NCBI GenBank assembly: GCA_017557345.1
Contig: JAFYZR010000045.1
Location: 1 to 52,400 of the forward strand
Source: Paludibacteraceae bacterium
GTDB lineage: Bacteria; Bacteroidota; Bacteroidia; Bacteroidales; Paludibacteraceae
DNA length: 52,400 nt
Direction of reading: 5' to 3'
The notes beneath the pieces were generated by a model. The model worked only from the letters and a program-made list of their open reading frames with translations, searched no databases and had not been told where the DNA came from. Of this stretch, positions 42,856 to 50,924 are shown piece by piece (positions within the stretch are counted from its first letter, which is position 1; each line of letters begins with the position of its first letter). A program made the translations under genes and the position numbers.

Positions 42856-45800
42856 ATGAAAAACATAAAACTTCTAGTTTTAACTATCCTCACAGCCCTT
42901 AGCACAAGTGTTTGGGCAGGCGAAGCAACGTTTACGATGAGTTCCATTTTCGATGGAAATAATCAGTCTGCAGACGTAACATCTCCTGTTGCGGCCACAG
43001 TGTCCACAAATACTTCGAAAGGCAATGCCAAAGAGGGAAAATTAGGTAGCACCGGCAATTATTTTCAAATTGTACTTGCCTCAGAAACTTTTTCTGCTGC
43101 AAAAATAAATGGTTTTATAAATACTGTTCAAACAAACCAGAATTGGGGATTCCAATTCAGCACAGACAAAGGTACTACTTGGGGAAGTGAAGTAACACAA
43201 GCTAACGATGGGAACAAAGACCCACACGATATTACTGTAGAAGCTACTATTCCTTCCGGGGCAAATGGTTTTAGAGTGATTCGCAAAGCAGGAACAGGAA
43301 CTCATGTGCTTTCGATAACACTTACTGTTAGTGGAGAAGGTGGTGGTTCGACGACCGTTCCTGTGACCGGCGTTACGTTGAACAAAACAGAACTGACACT
43401 TGAGGCCGGGCAAAGCGAGACATTGACAGCAACCGTAGCACCTGGCAATGCGACGAACCCTGCCGTCACTTGGACAAGCAGTAAAGAAGAAGTGGCTACC
43501 GTTAGCGCTGATGGTGTTGTTTTGGCCGTAGCAGAAGGAGAAGCCACAATTACGGTTGCTACCGTTGACGGCGATAAAACGGCAACGTGTGCTGTTACCG
43601 TTAAGGCGCCGGCTAACCCTATTCCGGTGACGGCCATCGCACTCAATAAGACAAGTACTACCATCTACAAAGGCGCAACAGAAACGCTTACCGTCAGCTA
43701 TACACCTGAAAATGCCAACACAGGAAAAGCCGTTGTATGGAGCAGTGACAAAGAAAGTGTAGCTACTGTTACAAACGGCGTTGTAAAAGGTATTTCCGAA
43801 GGAACTGCAAACATAACCGTCAAAACAACAGACGACAAATTCTCCGCTACATGTGCCGTAACAGTCGAAAAAGCTGCTGTTCCGCAAACCGACCTTTCCA
43901 TTCACGTTCCAGATGTATATAAGGAGAAATATAAAACCAACTTGGTAGAAAAAGACGGACGATATTTTGAAGTATATTATGCCGGACGTTACGATAACGG
44001 AGGAACAAAACTCACTATTCATACCAAACCCATCGACAAGTCTCATGGTATAACCAAAAACGAGACGGGTTCAGCATATGAAGCCACCGATGACTGGTTC
44101 AAAGGTTCCGGTACTGATAAGGGCACTGGCTTTGCCGCAAAAGATGAGTTTACGACCGCTACTACCCGTTGCCATACGATGGGCAGCTCCAATACGGTAG
44201 AAATGCATATACAAGGATTTGACCAGTTCTCTCTTTATGCAATGGATAAGAAATGGACGCCAAACAAACTGAGTGACTGCAAGTACTTCAAAGTGCTGAT
44301 TGACGGTCAGTTAGCGACAATGGAACAGTCCACAGATGCCACTATTCGCCGTTTCGATATTTCCGAAGACGAACATGTTATCAAGATTGAAGTGATAGGG
44401 GACGGAAACTTATTTGGAGCTTTCTCGCTACGCGAGGCACAGACTCCGCGCGTGCGTTATGTAGAAGGAAACGACACCACGCAAAATGTGCTGGTGACGC
44501 AGAACCTGAAGAATGTCACTTACTACGTAAAGAACGGAAAGGTATCCGGTGCAAAGACCGAACTCAAATGGGATGGAGAAACAGCTACGGGCATCAGTCT
44601 GGACTTTAACGCAGCCGGCGACACAGCATTGCTCAAAGGAACGGTGATGTGCGACCCGGGATTGTACAAATATGCCATCGTAACCACGCTAAACGGCATT
44701 GAGACAAGTACCGTAAACGGGAAGTTCAATGTCTCCACGGACATCAAGACCGAACGCGACACCATCATTGATGCCTATATCGGCGAGGAAATGGATCCGC
44801 TGGAGTTCCGTTATTTCGCCAAAGATGCGTCGGCCATCACCATCACCTGGAAAGATAGGCAAGGCAACGACTGCAACCCGCCTGCCGGACTCGAATTCAC
44901 AGACAACACCTCGACCCATAAATACAGAGGAAGCGGTCTGATAACGGCGGATGAAGGCACCTATCGCTTTACCATCACCATCGCCGGAAACACGGAAACC
45001 GTGATAACAGGTGAGATCATCGTCCTCTCGCAAGATCTGGGAACCGATCCTATCCTCTATCTCTACCGCGACAGGGGCCTGAGAAAGAGCGGCTCGGACG
45101 AAATCACAGAGTCTGTCTTTGCTTTGCTGAAGGACAAGAACCTGAACGTCAAAGCCCGCCGTACCTTGGAAGGAACGCGCCAACCGGATTTCTACAAGCA
45201 GTTCAAGGCCATCATCATCTCCGAAGACGTGAGTGCGGATTGTCCGGAAGTACTGGATATCCTTTCCGGCAACGCCACCAGCCGGCCTATCTTGAATATG
45301 AAAGGATTCACGTACGCGCAAGAGACGCTTAACTGGGGCAAGCCGGACAACGGCACCGTGGACACCGTATCGCATAACAGCGGATCCATCTTCATACAAC
45401 GCGGCGAGCACCCGATATTCAGTAAGTTCACTACCAAAGACACGGAGACTGAGATTAAGATCCTGAATTACAAGGACTTGGAGCACGATCAGGTCAACGG
45501 TGTGATGCCTATTCAAATCAACTCCGACCTCGGCAGCACGTATTGCTTGGCAACCGCCTACACGCGTAGCATGAAAGAGGATGATCCAACGGAGGCATAT
45601 TACAAAGACGGCGTACGGCAAACGGTCATACATGAGATTCCTTCTACCGGCACCGGAAGAGGCAAATATATCTGCTTGCCGCTGGCACTCAAGAGCCTGA
45701 GATACCTGACGGATGACGGCAAGAAACTGATTGAAGGTATCATGGACTATCTGCTTGGTAATGAGCAGTTTAAGATCGAGCAAGCCGTTGACTTGGGCAT

Positions 45801-46239
45801 TACGGAGTTCTCCATCGACGGAGAGAAAGCCGACATCAACCAAGGCAAGAACACCATTTCGCTAACCATGGATAGAGCGCGTTATGAAGAGTTGGACAAC
45901 TTCCGCAAGATCAAGCCGGTTATCAAGTTGTCCGATCCGGAATATACCTTTGTCTCGCCTGCTTCGCGTGAGGAAATAACGCTGGAATACAGTATGTATC
46001 TGCCGTATAAGTTCGTTGTCTCTGACTATATCCGCATCCGCGAATATGAGTTCTCGCTCACGCTCACAGAAAGCCAGGGAATAGATGAAGTCTATGCAGT
46101 AGGCGACTGGGTAAATATCTATGATATTTATGGCAGAAAAGTGGCTACAACGAACGAAAACATCTTCATGGTAGAATTGCCCCACGGCGTTTATATCGCA
46201 GTCACAGCAGCCGGAAAAACGATAAAGATCTTAAGATAA
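42856..46239 (+). CDS. Large secreted protein with two BIG2 domains and a T9SS-like C-terminal domain
   Basis: 1127 residues from MKNIKLLVLTILTALSTSVWA; an upstream start at 42835 only adds seven residues before the signal peptide. A beta domain (about 20-165) is followed by two BIG2 immunoglobulin-like repeats (about 170-355), each with VTGVTLNKTELTLEAGQS-type opening and TCAVTV ending. Then come several beta domains with no family recognised. The last 85 residues (IDEVYAVGDWVNIYDIYGRK, LPHGVYIAVTAAGKTIKILR) match type IX secretion C-terminal domains. It probably reaches the cell surface; the function is unknown. No terminator is evident. Confidence 0.82.
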   Translation: MKNIKLLVLTILTALSTSVWAGEATFTMSSIFDGNNQSADVTSPVAATVSTNTSKGNAKEGKLGSTGNYFQIVLASETFSAAKINGFINTVQTNQNWGFQFSTDKGTTWGSEVTQANDGNKDPHDITVEATIPSGANGFRVIRKAGTGTHVLSITLTVSGEGGGSTTVPVTGVTLNKTELTLEAGQSETLTATVAPGNATNPAVTWTSSKEEVATVSADGVVLAVAEGEATITVATVDGDKTATCAVTVKAPANPIPVTAIALNKTSTTIYKGATETLTVSYTPENANTGKAVVWSSDKESVATVTNGVVKGISEGTANITVKTTDDKFSATCAVTVEKAAVPQTDLSIHVPDVYKEKYKTNLVEKDGRYFEVYYAGRYDNGGTKLTIHTKPIDKSHGITKNETGSAYEATDDWFKGSGTDKGTGFAAKDEFTTATTRCHTMGSSNTVEMHIQGFDQFSLYAMDKKWTPNKLSDCKYFKVLIDGQLATMEQSTDATIRRFDISEDEHVIKIEVIGDGNLFGAFSLREAQTPRVRYVEGNDTTQNVLVTQNLKNVTYYVKNGKVSGAKTELKWDGETATGISLDFNAAGDTALLKGTVMCDPGLYKYAIVTTLNGIETSTVNGKFNVSTDIKTERDTIIDAYIGEEMDPLEFRYFAKDASAITITWKDRQGNDCNPPAGLEFTDNTSTHKYRGSGLITADEGTYRFTITIAGNTETVITGEIIVLSQDLGTDPILYLYRDRGLRKSGSDEITESVFALLKDKNLNVKARRTLEGTRQPDFYKQFKAIIISEDVSADCPEVLDILSGNATSRPILNMKGFTYAQETLNWGKPDNGTVDTVSHNSGSIFIQRGEHPIFSKFTTKDTETEIKILNYKDLEHDQVNGVMPIQINSDLGSTYCLATAYTRSMKEDDPTEAYYKDGVRQTVIHEIPSTGTGRGKYICLPLALKSLRYLTDDGKKLIEGIMDYLLGNEQFKIEQAVDLGITEFSIDGEKADINQGKNTISLTMDRARYEELDNFRKIKPVIKLSDPEYTFVSPASREEITLEYSMYLPYKFVVSDYIRIREYEFSLTLTESQGIDEVYAVGDWVNIYDIYGRKVATTNENIFMVELPHGVYIAVTAAGKTIKILR

Positions 46240-46397
46240 AAAGATTTAACAGTTTTTCTTTCTTTTCAATTGTCTAGCCCGGCCTTGCCTGTCCAAATTA
46301 GTGGTGATGGTATAGAAGAGGAGCGGGAAAATGCAGAGTGGATGCTTTGCATATTAGCAACATTACTTATTTTTTATTATATTTATTATATTATATG

Positions 46398-46481
46398 TGT
46401 CCGATTTTCGTACAAAAATGCACGGAATCCGCACAAACATGCACGCTTTTCGCACACGGCTGCACGAAATCCGTTCAACAT
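46398..46481. repeat. Four 21-bp tandem units
   Basis: Each unit starts TGCACG or TGTCCG and has CCG or TCG in the middle followed by (C)ACA; exact spacing of 21 bp (46398, 46419, 46440, 46461). 21 = 3 x 7, so it encodes degenerate heptapeptide repeats in two frames (for example RTKMHGI, RTNMHAF). The stretch 46240-46487 holds nothing else apart from an AT-rich tract. Confidence 0.75.
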
Positions 46482-46487
46482 TACCCC

Positions 46488-46829
46488 CTAAAAGGGCGCT
46501 CCATCCCCTTCTGACGCCAAATTTGTGTCCGGATTTCGGACATCCGGCTCTTTCGGCGACGGCTCGCGGTTTATTGTGCTGGTAATGAAGCCGTTATAAA
46601 AATGGATATATCCTTTCTCTTCCAAACGATTAATAATATCGTTCATCGTAGAAGGGCTGGTGTGCAATATATTCGCCAAACGACGAACGGAACCGTGCCA
46701 GCCTTGCTTGCCCATTTCTTCTGAAGTAGTTAATCCATGTATATAGGCGTAAACGGCCGCCTCCGCCAGCTTGAGTTGCATGTCCTCAAGCATCCATGAT
46801 TGAATCGAAAAATAAAAAGGTTTTGCCAT
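46488..46829 (-). CDS. Winged-helix DNA-binding protein
   Basis: 113 residues. KFYFSIQSWMLED-like opening (KPFYFSIQSWMLEDMQLKLA), then a winged helix with GSVRRLANILHTSPSTMNDI as helix-turn-helix and LEEKGYIHFYNGF as wing. Small proteins like this are found in Bacteroidota near mobile elements and replication genes. The C-terminus is acidic and disordered. Its leader of about 150 nt carries a hairpin, a duplicated 15-mer and an 11-bp array, suggesting control at the RNA level or autoregulation. Confidence 0.72.
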   Translation of the reverse strand: MAKPFYFSIQSWMLEDMQLKLAEAAVYAYIHGLTTSEEMGKQGWHGSVRRLANILHTSPSTMNDIINRLEEKGYIHFYNGFITSTINREPSPKEPDVRNPDTNLASEGDGAPF

Positions 46830-46858
46830 AGTCTATAAAAAGGTAATTTCTGCGTAAA

Positions 46859-46969
46859 ATGTTCAATTTTTCCACTCTTCGGTGTCTTATCGGTATTATG
46901 TCGGTGTCATTACGTATGCAAAAGGCACTAAAATCGCCATGATTTTAGCCCAATATGTTCAATTTTTCC
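46859..46969. repeat. Repeats and hairpin in the winged-helix gene leader
   Basis: ATGTTCAATTTTTCC occurs twice (46859-46873 and 46955-46969). Between them lie an 11-bp array (about 46878-46918) and a perfect 8-bp hairpin CTAAAATC/GATTTTAG (46928-46948). Confidence 0.65.
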
Positions 46970-46986
46970 TCGCTAAATTTCGACTG

Positions 46987-47017
46987 CAAAGGTACAAAAA
47001 ATATTTGACATATGCAA
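46987..47017 (-). promoter_or_regulatory. Bacteroidota-type promoter for the winged-helix gene
   Basis: TTG at 47015-47017 (-), a spacer of 20 nt, and TACCTTTG at 46987-46994. Confidence 0.7.
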
Positions 47018-47072
47018 GAGAAATAAAAATATTTTATTGAATGCTATTTGGCGACAGAAAGACGTAATAGTT

Positions 47073-47088
47073 TGGCACGGTTTTTGCA
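47073..47088 (+). promoter_or_regulatory. Sigma-54 promoter of the MoxR-Bat operon
   Basis: TGGCACG (47073-47079), four bases, TTGCA (47084-47088). The GG and GC pairs are 12 bp apart as required for -24/-12. It fits the consensus TGGCACG-N4-TTGCW exactly. Start codon 38 nt downstream. No TAnnTTTG box is seen on this strand. Confidence 0.8.
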
Positions 47089-47125
47089 TAGTTGTTTGCG
47101 GAAAATTATAATTAACAATTATACT

Positions 47126-48121
47126 ATGCAAAATCCAGTGGATATCAGAGAACTCCAGGAGCGTGTAGAACGCGAGAGTTCATTCGTAGATGCCTTGACA
47201 TTAGGCATGAATCAAGTAATCGTAGGTCAGAAGCACCTCGTAGAAAGTCTTCTTATCGGTCTGCTAAGTGACGGACATATCTTGTTGGAAGGTGTTCCCG
47301 GTTTGGCTAAGACATTGGCTATCAAGACGTTAAGCGACCTTATCAAAGCTAATTTCAGTCGTATTCAGTTTACTCCCGACTTGTTGCCTGCCGACGTTAT
47401 CGGTACGCAGATTTACAGCCAGAAAAGCGAAGAGTTCAAGATCAAACGTGGTCCTATCTTCGCTAATTTTGTGTTAGCAGATGAGATCAACCGTGCTCCG
47501 GCGAAAGTGCAGTCTGCTTTGCTCGAGGCGATGCAGGAGCGTCAAGTGACCATCGGTGAGCAGTCGTTCAAACTGGACGATCCGTTCCTTGTTTTGGCCA
47601 CTCAAAACCCGATTGAGCAAGAAGGTACTTATCCTCTGCCCGAAGCGCAAACCGACCGTTTCATGCTGAAGGTCGTTATCGGTTATCCGAAGAAAGAGGA
47701 GGAGCAAGCGATTATTCGTCAGAACATCGCCAGCGAGAAGAAACAAGTGCTTCCGATTCTCTCAACAGCCGATATCATCAAGGCGCGCAAGATTGTCGAG
47801 GAAGTGTATCTGGACGAGAAAATCGAGAAGTATATCGTCGATATCGTCTTCGCCACCCGTCAACCGGAAGAGTACGGTTTGAAAGATCTCAAACAGATGA
47901 TTGCTTTCGGTGGAAGTCCTCGTGCTTCCATCAACCTGGCCAAGGCTGCTCGCGCGTACGCGTTTATTCATAGGAGAGGCTATGTAACGCCGGAAGACGT
48001 TCGTGCCGTTTGCTATGATGTTTTGCGTCACCGTATCGGTCTAACCTATGAGGCAGAGGCAAATAATATTACCACAGAAGATATCATTACCGAAGTACTG
48101 AATGCGGTACAAGTCCCATAA
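47126..48121 (+). CDS. MoxR-family AAA+ ATPase
   Basis: 331 residues from MQNPVDIRELQERVE; the upstream reading from 47048 crosses the sigma-54 promoter. Walker A GVPGLAKT at 56-63, Walker B VLADEINRAP, sensor 1 LATQNPIEQEG and a C-terminal lid with PEEYGLKDLKQMI. It is a chaperone-like ATPase that acts with VWA-domain partners, here the DUF58 and Bat proteins. First gene of the Bat operon, sigma-54 driven. Confidence 0.94.
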   Translation: MQNPVDIRELQERVERESSFVDALTLGMNQVIVGQKHLVESLLIGLLSDGHILLEGVPGLAKTLAIKTLSDLIKANFSRIQFTPDLLPADVIGTQIYSQKSEEFKIKRGPIFANFVLADEINRAPAKVQSALLEAMQERQVTIGEQSFKLDDPFLVLATQNPIEQEGTYPLPEAQTDRFMLKVVIGYPKKEEEQAIIRQNIASEKKQVLPILSTADIIKARKIVEEVYLDEKIEKYIVDIVFATRQPEEYGLKDLKQMIAFGGSPRASINLAKAARAYAFIHRRGYVTPEDVRAVCYDVLRHRIGLTYEAEANNITTEDIITEVLNAVQVP

Positions 48122-48122
48122 T

Positions 48123-49010
48123 ATGACTTCAGAAGAGTTATTACAAAAAGTTCGGAAGATAGAGATTAAAACCCACGGGTTGAGTCGTAATATCTTCGCA
48201 GGCGAATATCACAGCCAATTCAAAGGTCGTGGTATGGCGTTTAGCGAAGTGCGCGAATATCAGCCGGGCGATGATGTGCGTTCGATTGACTGGAACGTGA
48301 CTGCGCGAATGAATCGGCCGTACATCAAGATCTATGAGGAAGAGCGAGAATTAACGGTGATGTTGCTCGTCGATGTCAGCGGCAGCCGTAATTTTGGTAC
48401 GGTGAGCCAGATGAAACGTGACACGATGGCCGAAGTAGCCGCCACACTCGCCTTTTCCACCATAGAAAACAACGATAAAGTGGGTGTCATCTTCTTCTCG
48501 AACAAAATAGAAAAATTCATTCCGCCTAAGAAAGGTAAAAGCCATGTGCTGCATATCATCCGCGAACTGCTGAGTTTTGAGCCCGAGAATAACGGAACGG
48601 ACATCAACATGGCGCTGCAATACCTTACTAACGTGCAGAAAAGACGTTGCACGGCATTTCTTATCAGCGATTTACAAGATGCTCATTTTAGCGCCACACC
48701 TGCCAAGAAAGGCGAAGTAGCACCGGTTGTTATTGCAAGCCGTAAACATGATCTGAGCGCTATTCAGATATACGATCGTCGCGACGCGGAAATACCGAAT
48801 GTAGGCCTACTCAAAGTGCGTGATCCGGAAACAGGTGCGCGCGTTTGGGCTGACACTGCCTTAGCAAGCGTTCGTAATGCATACGGACAAGCTTGGCGTG
48901 ACCAGCAAGAAGCGCTGGAGACGGTTTATACCAAGACAGGAATGAATCATGTGAGCATTCGCACGGATGAAGATTATGTGAAAGCATTAATGCGGCTTTT
49001 TCAGAATTGA
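48123..49010 (+). CDS. DUF58 domain protein
   Basis: 295 residues, start 1 nt after the MoxR stop. The DUF58 signature is VREYQPGDDVRSIDW at about 43-57, followed by a VWA-like MIDAS strand with DVSGS at 84-88. It typically pairs with MoxR. The stop codon is the first triplet of a 7-bp array. Confidence 0.9.
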   Translation: MTSEELLQKVRKIEIKTHGLSRNIFAGEYHSQFKGRGMAFSEVREYQPGDDVRSIDWNVTARMNRPYIKIYEEERELTVMLLVDVSGSRNFGTVSQMKRDTMAEVAATLAFSTIENNDKVGVIFFSNKIEKFIPPKKGKSHVLHIIRELLSFEPENNGTDINMALQYLTNVQKRRCTAFLISDLQDAHFSATPAKKGEVAPVVIASRKHDLSAIQIYDRRDAEIPNVGLLKVRDPETGARVWADTALASVRNAYGQAWRDQQEALETVYTKTGMNHVSIRTDEDYVKALMRLFQN

Positions 49011-49049
49011 TGATTGATAATTTATGATTTCTAATTTATTATTAGCGAT
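49008..49049. repeat. 7-bp array at the DUF58 - membrane protein junction
   Basis: Units TGATGAT, TGATAAT, TTATGAT, TTCTAAT, TTATTAT, TAGCGAT. It holds the DUF58 stop (49008-49010) and the ATG of the next gene (49024-49026). Confidence 0.72.
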
Positions 49050-49935
49050 AGTTGTTAGCGCAAGCATCGACTCAACCATGCTGATGTTGGGCGACCAAAC
49101 GGCAATGCACTTGGATGTGACGCACGAAGCTACGGAACGGGTGCAATGGCCTGCTTTTGGAGAAATGCTGCAAGACGGCATCGAGATAGTTGACCGTTCT
49201 GCCGTGGATACCACTACTCTACCCGACGGACGTATACAATTGCATCAGGATCTTGTGCTGACCAGTTTCAAAGACTCGCTGTTTTCCATTAGTGAAGTAG
49301 GTTTTGCATGCGGAGAAGACACTTTCTGGACCGATCCGTTAGCGCTGAACGTCATTCAACCCTTTGAAGTGGACACAACGCTTGCCATTACCGATATCAA
49401 AGATATCGAACGTGCACCTATCTGGTGGTGGGGCATCATACGTTGGATTCTGCTCGGCCTGTTGATTGCAGGCATTGCCGTCGGTGGATGGTATCTCTGG
49501 CGCTGGTGGCAAAGCAAACGCAAACCCGAAGAGGAAGAGATTAACCCCGAGTTACTGCGCCCTGCCGATGAAGTGGCATTGGAGAAACTCGATGAGATTA
49601 AGGCAGCGAAGATTTGGAAGGACGGCAAGATCAAGGAATATCAAACCGACCTGACGGATGTGGTGCGTGAATATATCGGACGTCGTTTTGGCGTACAGAG
49701 CACGGAGAAAACAAGCGATGAGACTTTGCGCGCGATGAAACCGCTGATTGATAAAGATCTGTTCAGCAGTCTGAGTAAGATGCTGCAACTGGCTGACTTG
49801 GTTAAGTTCGCCAAATGGCATACTACCCCGGATGAGAATGAGCAAGGCCTGACAACGGCTTATGAGTTTGTCAATCAGACAAAAATAGTGGAAAGTCAAG
49901 AGTCGACAGATAAAAGTGAGGAGGAAGAAGTATGA
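49024..49935 (+). CDS. Bat-operon single-TM membrane protein
   Basis: 303 residues. A short hydrophobic start (MISNLLLAIVVSASIDS, perhaps a signal), a periplasmic-like domain to about residue 135, one TM at about 139-159 (GIIRWILLGLLIAGIAVGGWYLW), and a cytoplasmic region with an acidic tail. It occupies the position of the conserved hypothetical protein between DUF58 and BatA in Bacteroidota Bat operons. The ATG lies inside the 7-bp array. It overlaps batA by 4 nt. Confidence 0.75.
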   Translation: MISNLLLAIVVSASIDSTMLMLGDQTAMHLDVTHEATERVQWPAFGEMLQDGIEIVDRSAVDTTTLPDGRIQLHQDLVLTSFKDSLFSISEVGFACGEDTFWTDPLALNVIQPFEVDTTLAITDIKDIERAPIWWWGIIRWILLGLLIAGIAVGGWYLWRWWQSKRKPEEEEINPELLRPADEVALEKLDEIKAAKIWKDGKIKEYQTDLTDVVREYIGRRFGVQSTEKTSDETLRAMKPLIDKDLFSSLSKMLQLADLVKFAKWHTTPDENEQGLTTAYEFVNQTKIVESQESTDKSEEEEV

Positions 49936-50918
49936 CATTTGCTAATCCCGGATATTTATTTTTACTGCTACTGTTGCTTCCGGTTATCGGCTGGTATATT
50001 TATGAGCTGTGGAAATCCGATGCAAGTGTACAGTTGAGCGACACAAGCACGCTGGCCAAACAGCCTAAATCAATTCGCATCTGGTTACTTCATGTGCCAT
50101 TTATATTGCGCGTAGCAGTTATCTTCTTATTAAGTGTTGCGCTCGCGCGCCCGCAGTTAACCAACCGCTGGTCCTCGGAATCTACCGAAGGAATCGATAT
50201 TATGATGGCGCTTGATATCTCAGGTACCATGTTAGCGGAAGACCTTCGTCCGAATCGTCTGGAAGCAGCCAAACAAGTAGCATCAGACTTTGTGATTGCC
50301 CGTCCGAACGACCAGATAGGTTTGGTTGTTTTCGCAGGCGAGAGTTTCACACAATGCCCGTTAACGACAGACCATGCCGTTCTCGTTAATCTTTTCAAAT
50401 CCGTTGAATATGGAATGATTGAAGATGGTACTGCTATCGGTTTGGGTCTTGCTAACGCCGTAAACCGAATGAAAGACAGCGAGACAAAGTCGAAAGTGGT
50501 TATCCTGTTAACCGATGGTTCAAATAACCGAGGAGATATCGATCCGCAAACAGCTGCGGAAATAGCCAAGACCTTTGGCATTCGCGTATATACAGTGGGT
50601 GTAGGATCGTACGGACAAACACGCGTTCCGGTGAAAACACCGATGGGCACGCAATATATCACAATGGATTCCGAATTCGATGAAGGAACACTTCGTCGCA
50701 TCGCAGAGACCACTGGCGGACAATATTTCCGTGCAACAGACAATGGCAGTTTGAAACGTATTTACGAGCAGATTGATCAATTGGAGAAGACCAAACTCCG
50801 TGTTCGTGAGTATTCAAAGCACACAGAGAACTTCGCTCCATTCCTTTATGCTGCCCTTTTCTGCTTGCTATTGGAAGTTATTTTGAGATATTTCGTATTA
50901 AGAACGATAAGTAATTAG
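49932..50918 (+). CDS. batA: BatA, VWA-domain membrane protein
   Basis: 328 residues. TM helices near 9-25 and 56-73 and at the C-terminus (LYAALFCLLLEVILRYF). VWA domain with MIDAS DISGT at Asp95, Ser97 and Thr99 and LLTDGSNNRGD. Bat proteins were linked to aerotolerance in Bacteroides fragilis. The operon order MoxR-DUF58-membrane protein-BatA-BatB-BatC fits the usual one. Confidence 0.92.
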   Translation: MTFANPGYLFLLLLLLPVIGWYIYELWKSDASVQLSDTSTLAKQPKSIRIWLLHVPFILRVAVIFLLSVALARPQLTNRWSSESTEGIDIMMALDISGTMLAEDLRPNRLEAAKQVASDFVIARPNDQIGLVVFAGESFTQCPLTTDHAVLVNLFKSVEYGMIEDGTAIGLGLANAVNRMKDSETKSKVVILLTDGSNNRGDIDPQTAAEIAKTFGIRVYTVGVGSYGQTRVPVKTPMGTQYITMDSEFDEGTLRRIAETTGGQYFRATDNGSLKRIYEQIDQLEKTKLRVREYSKHTENFAPFLYAALFCLLLEVILRYFVLRTISN

Positions 50919-50924
50919 TAGTTT

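Noticed and set aside
44689-45843. 384-codon open frame on (-) opposite the BIG2 protein gene
   Set aside because: Antisense to a well-supported coding region; no domain, promoter or signal.
46397-46585. Small protein with heptapeptide repeats
   Set aside because: It begins with GTG without a promoter and is a direct by-product of the 21-bp DNA repeat; the same repeat is open in another frame too.
47048-47125. Longer start for the MoxR ATPase
   Set aside because: It would include the sigma-54 promoter and adds residues with no family match.
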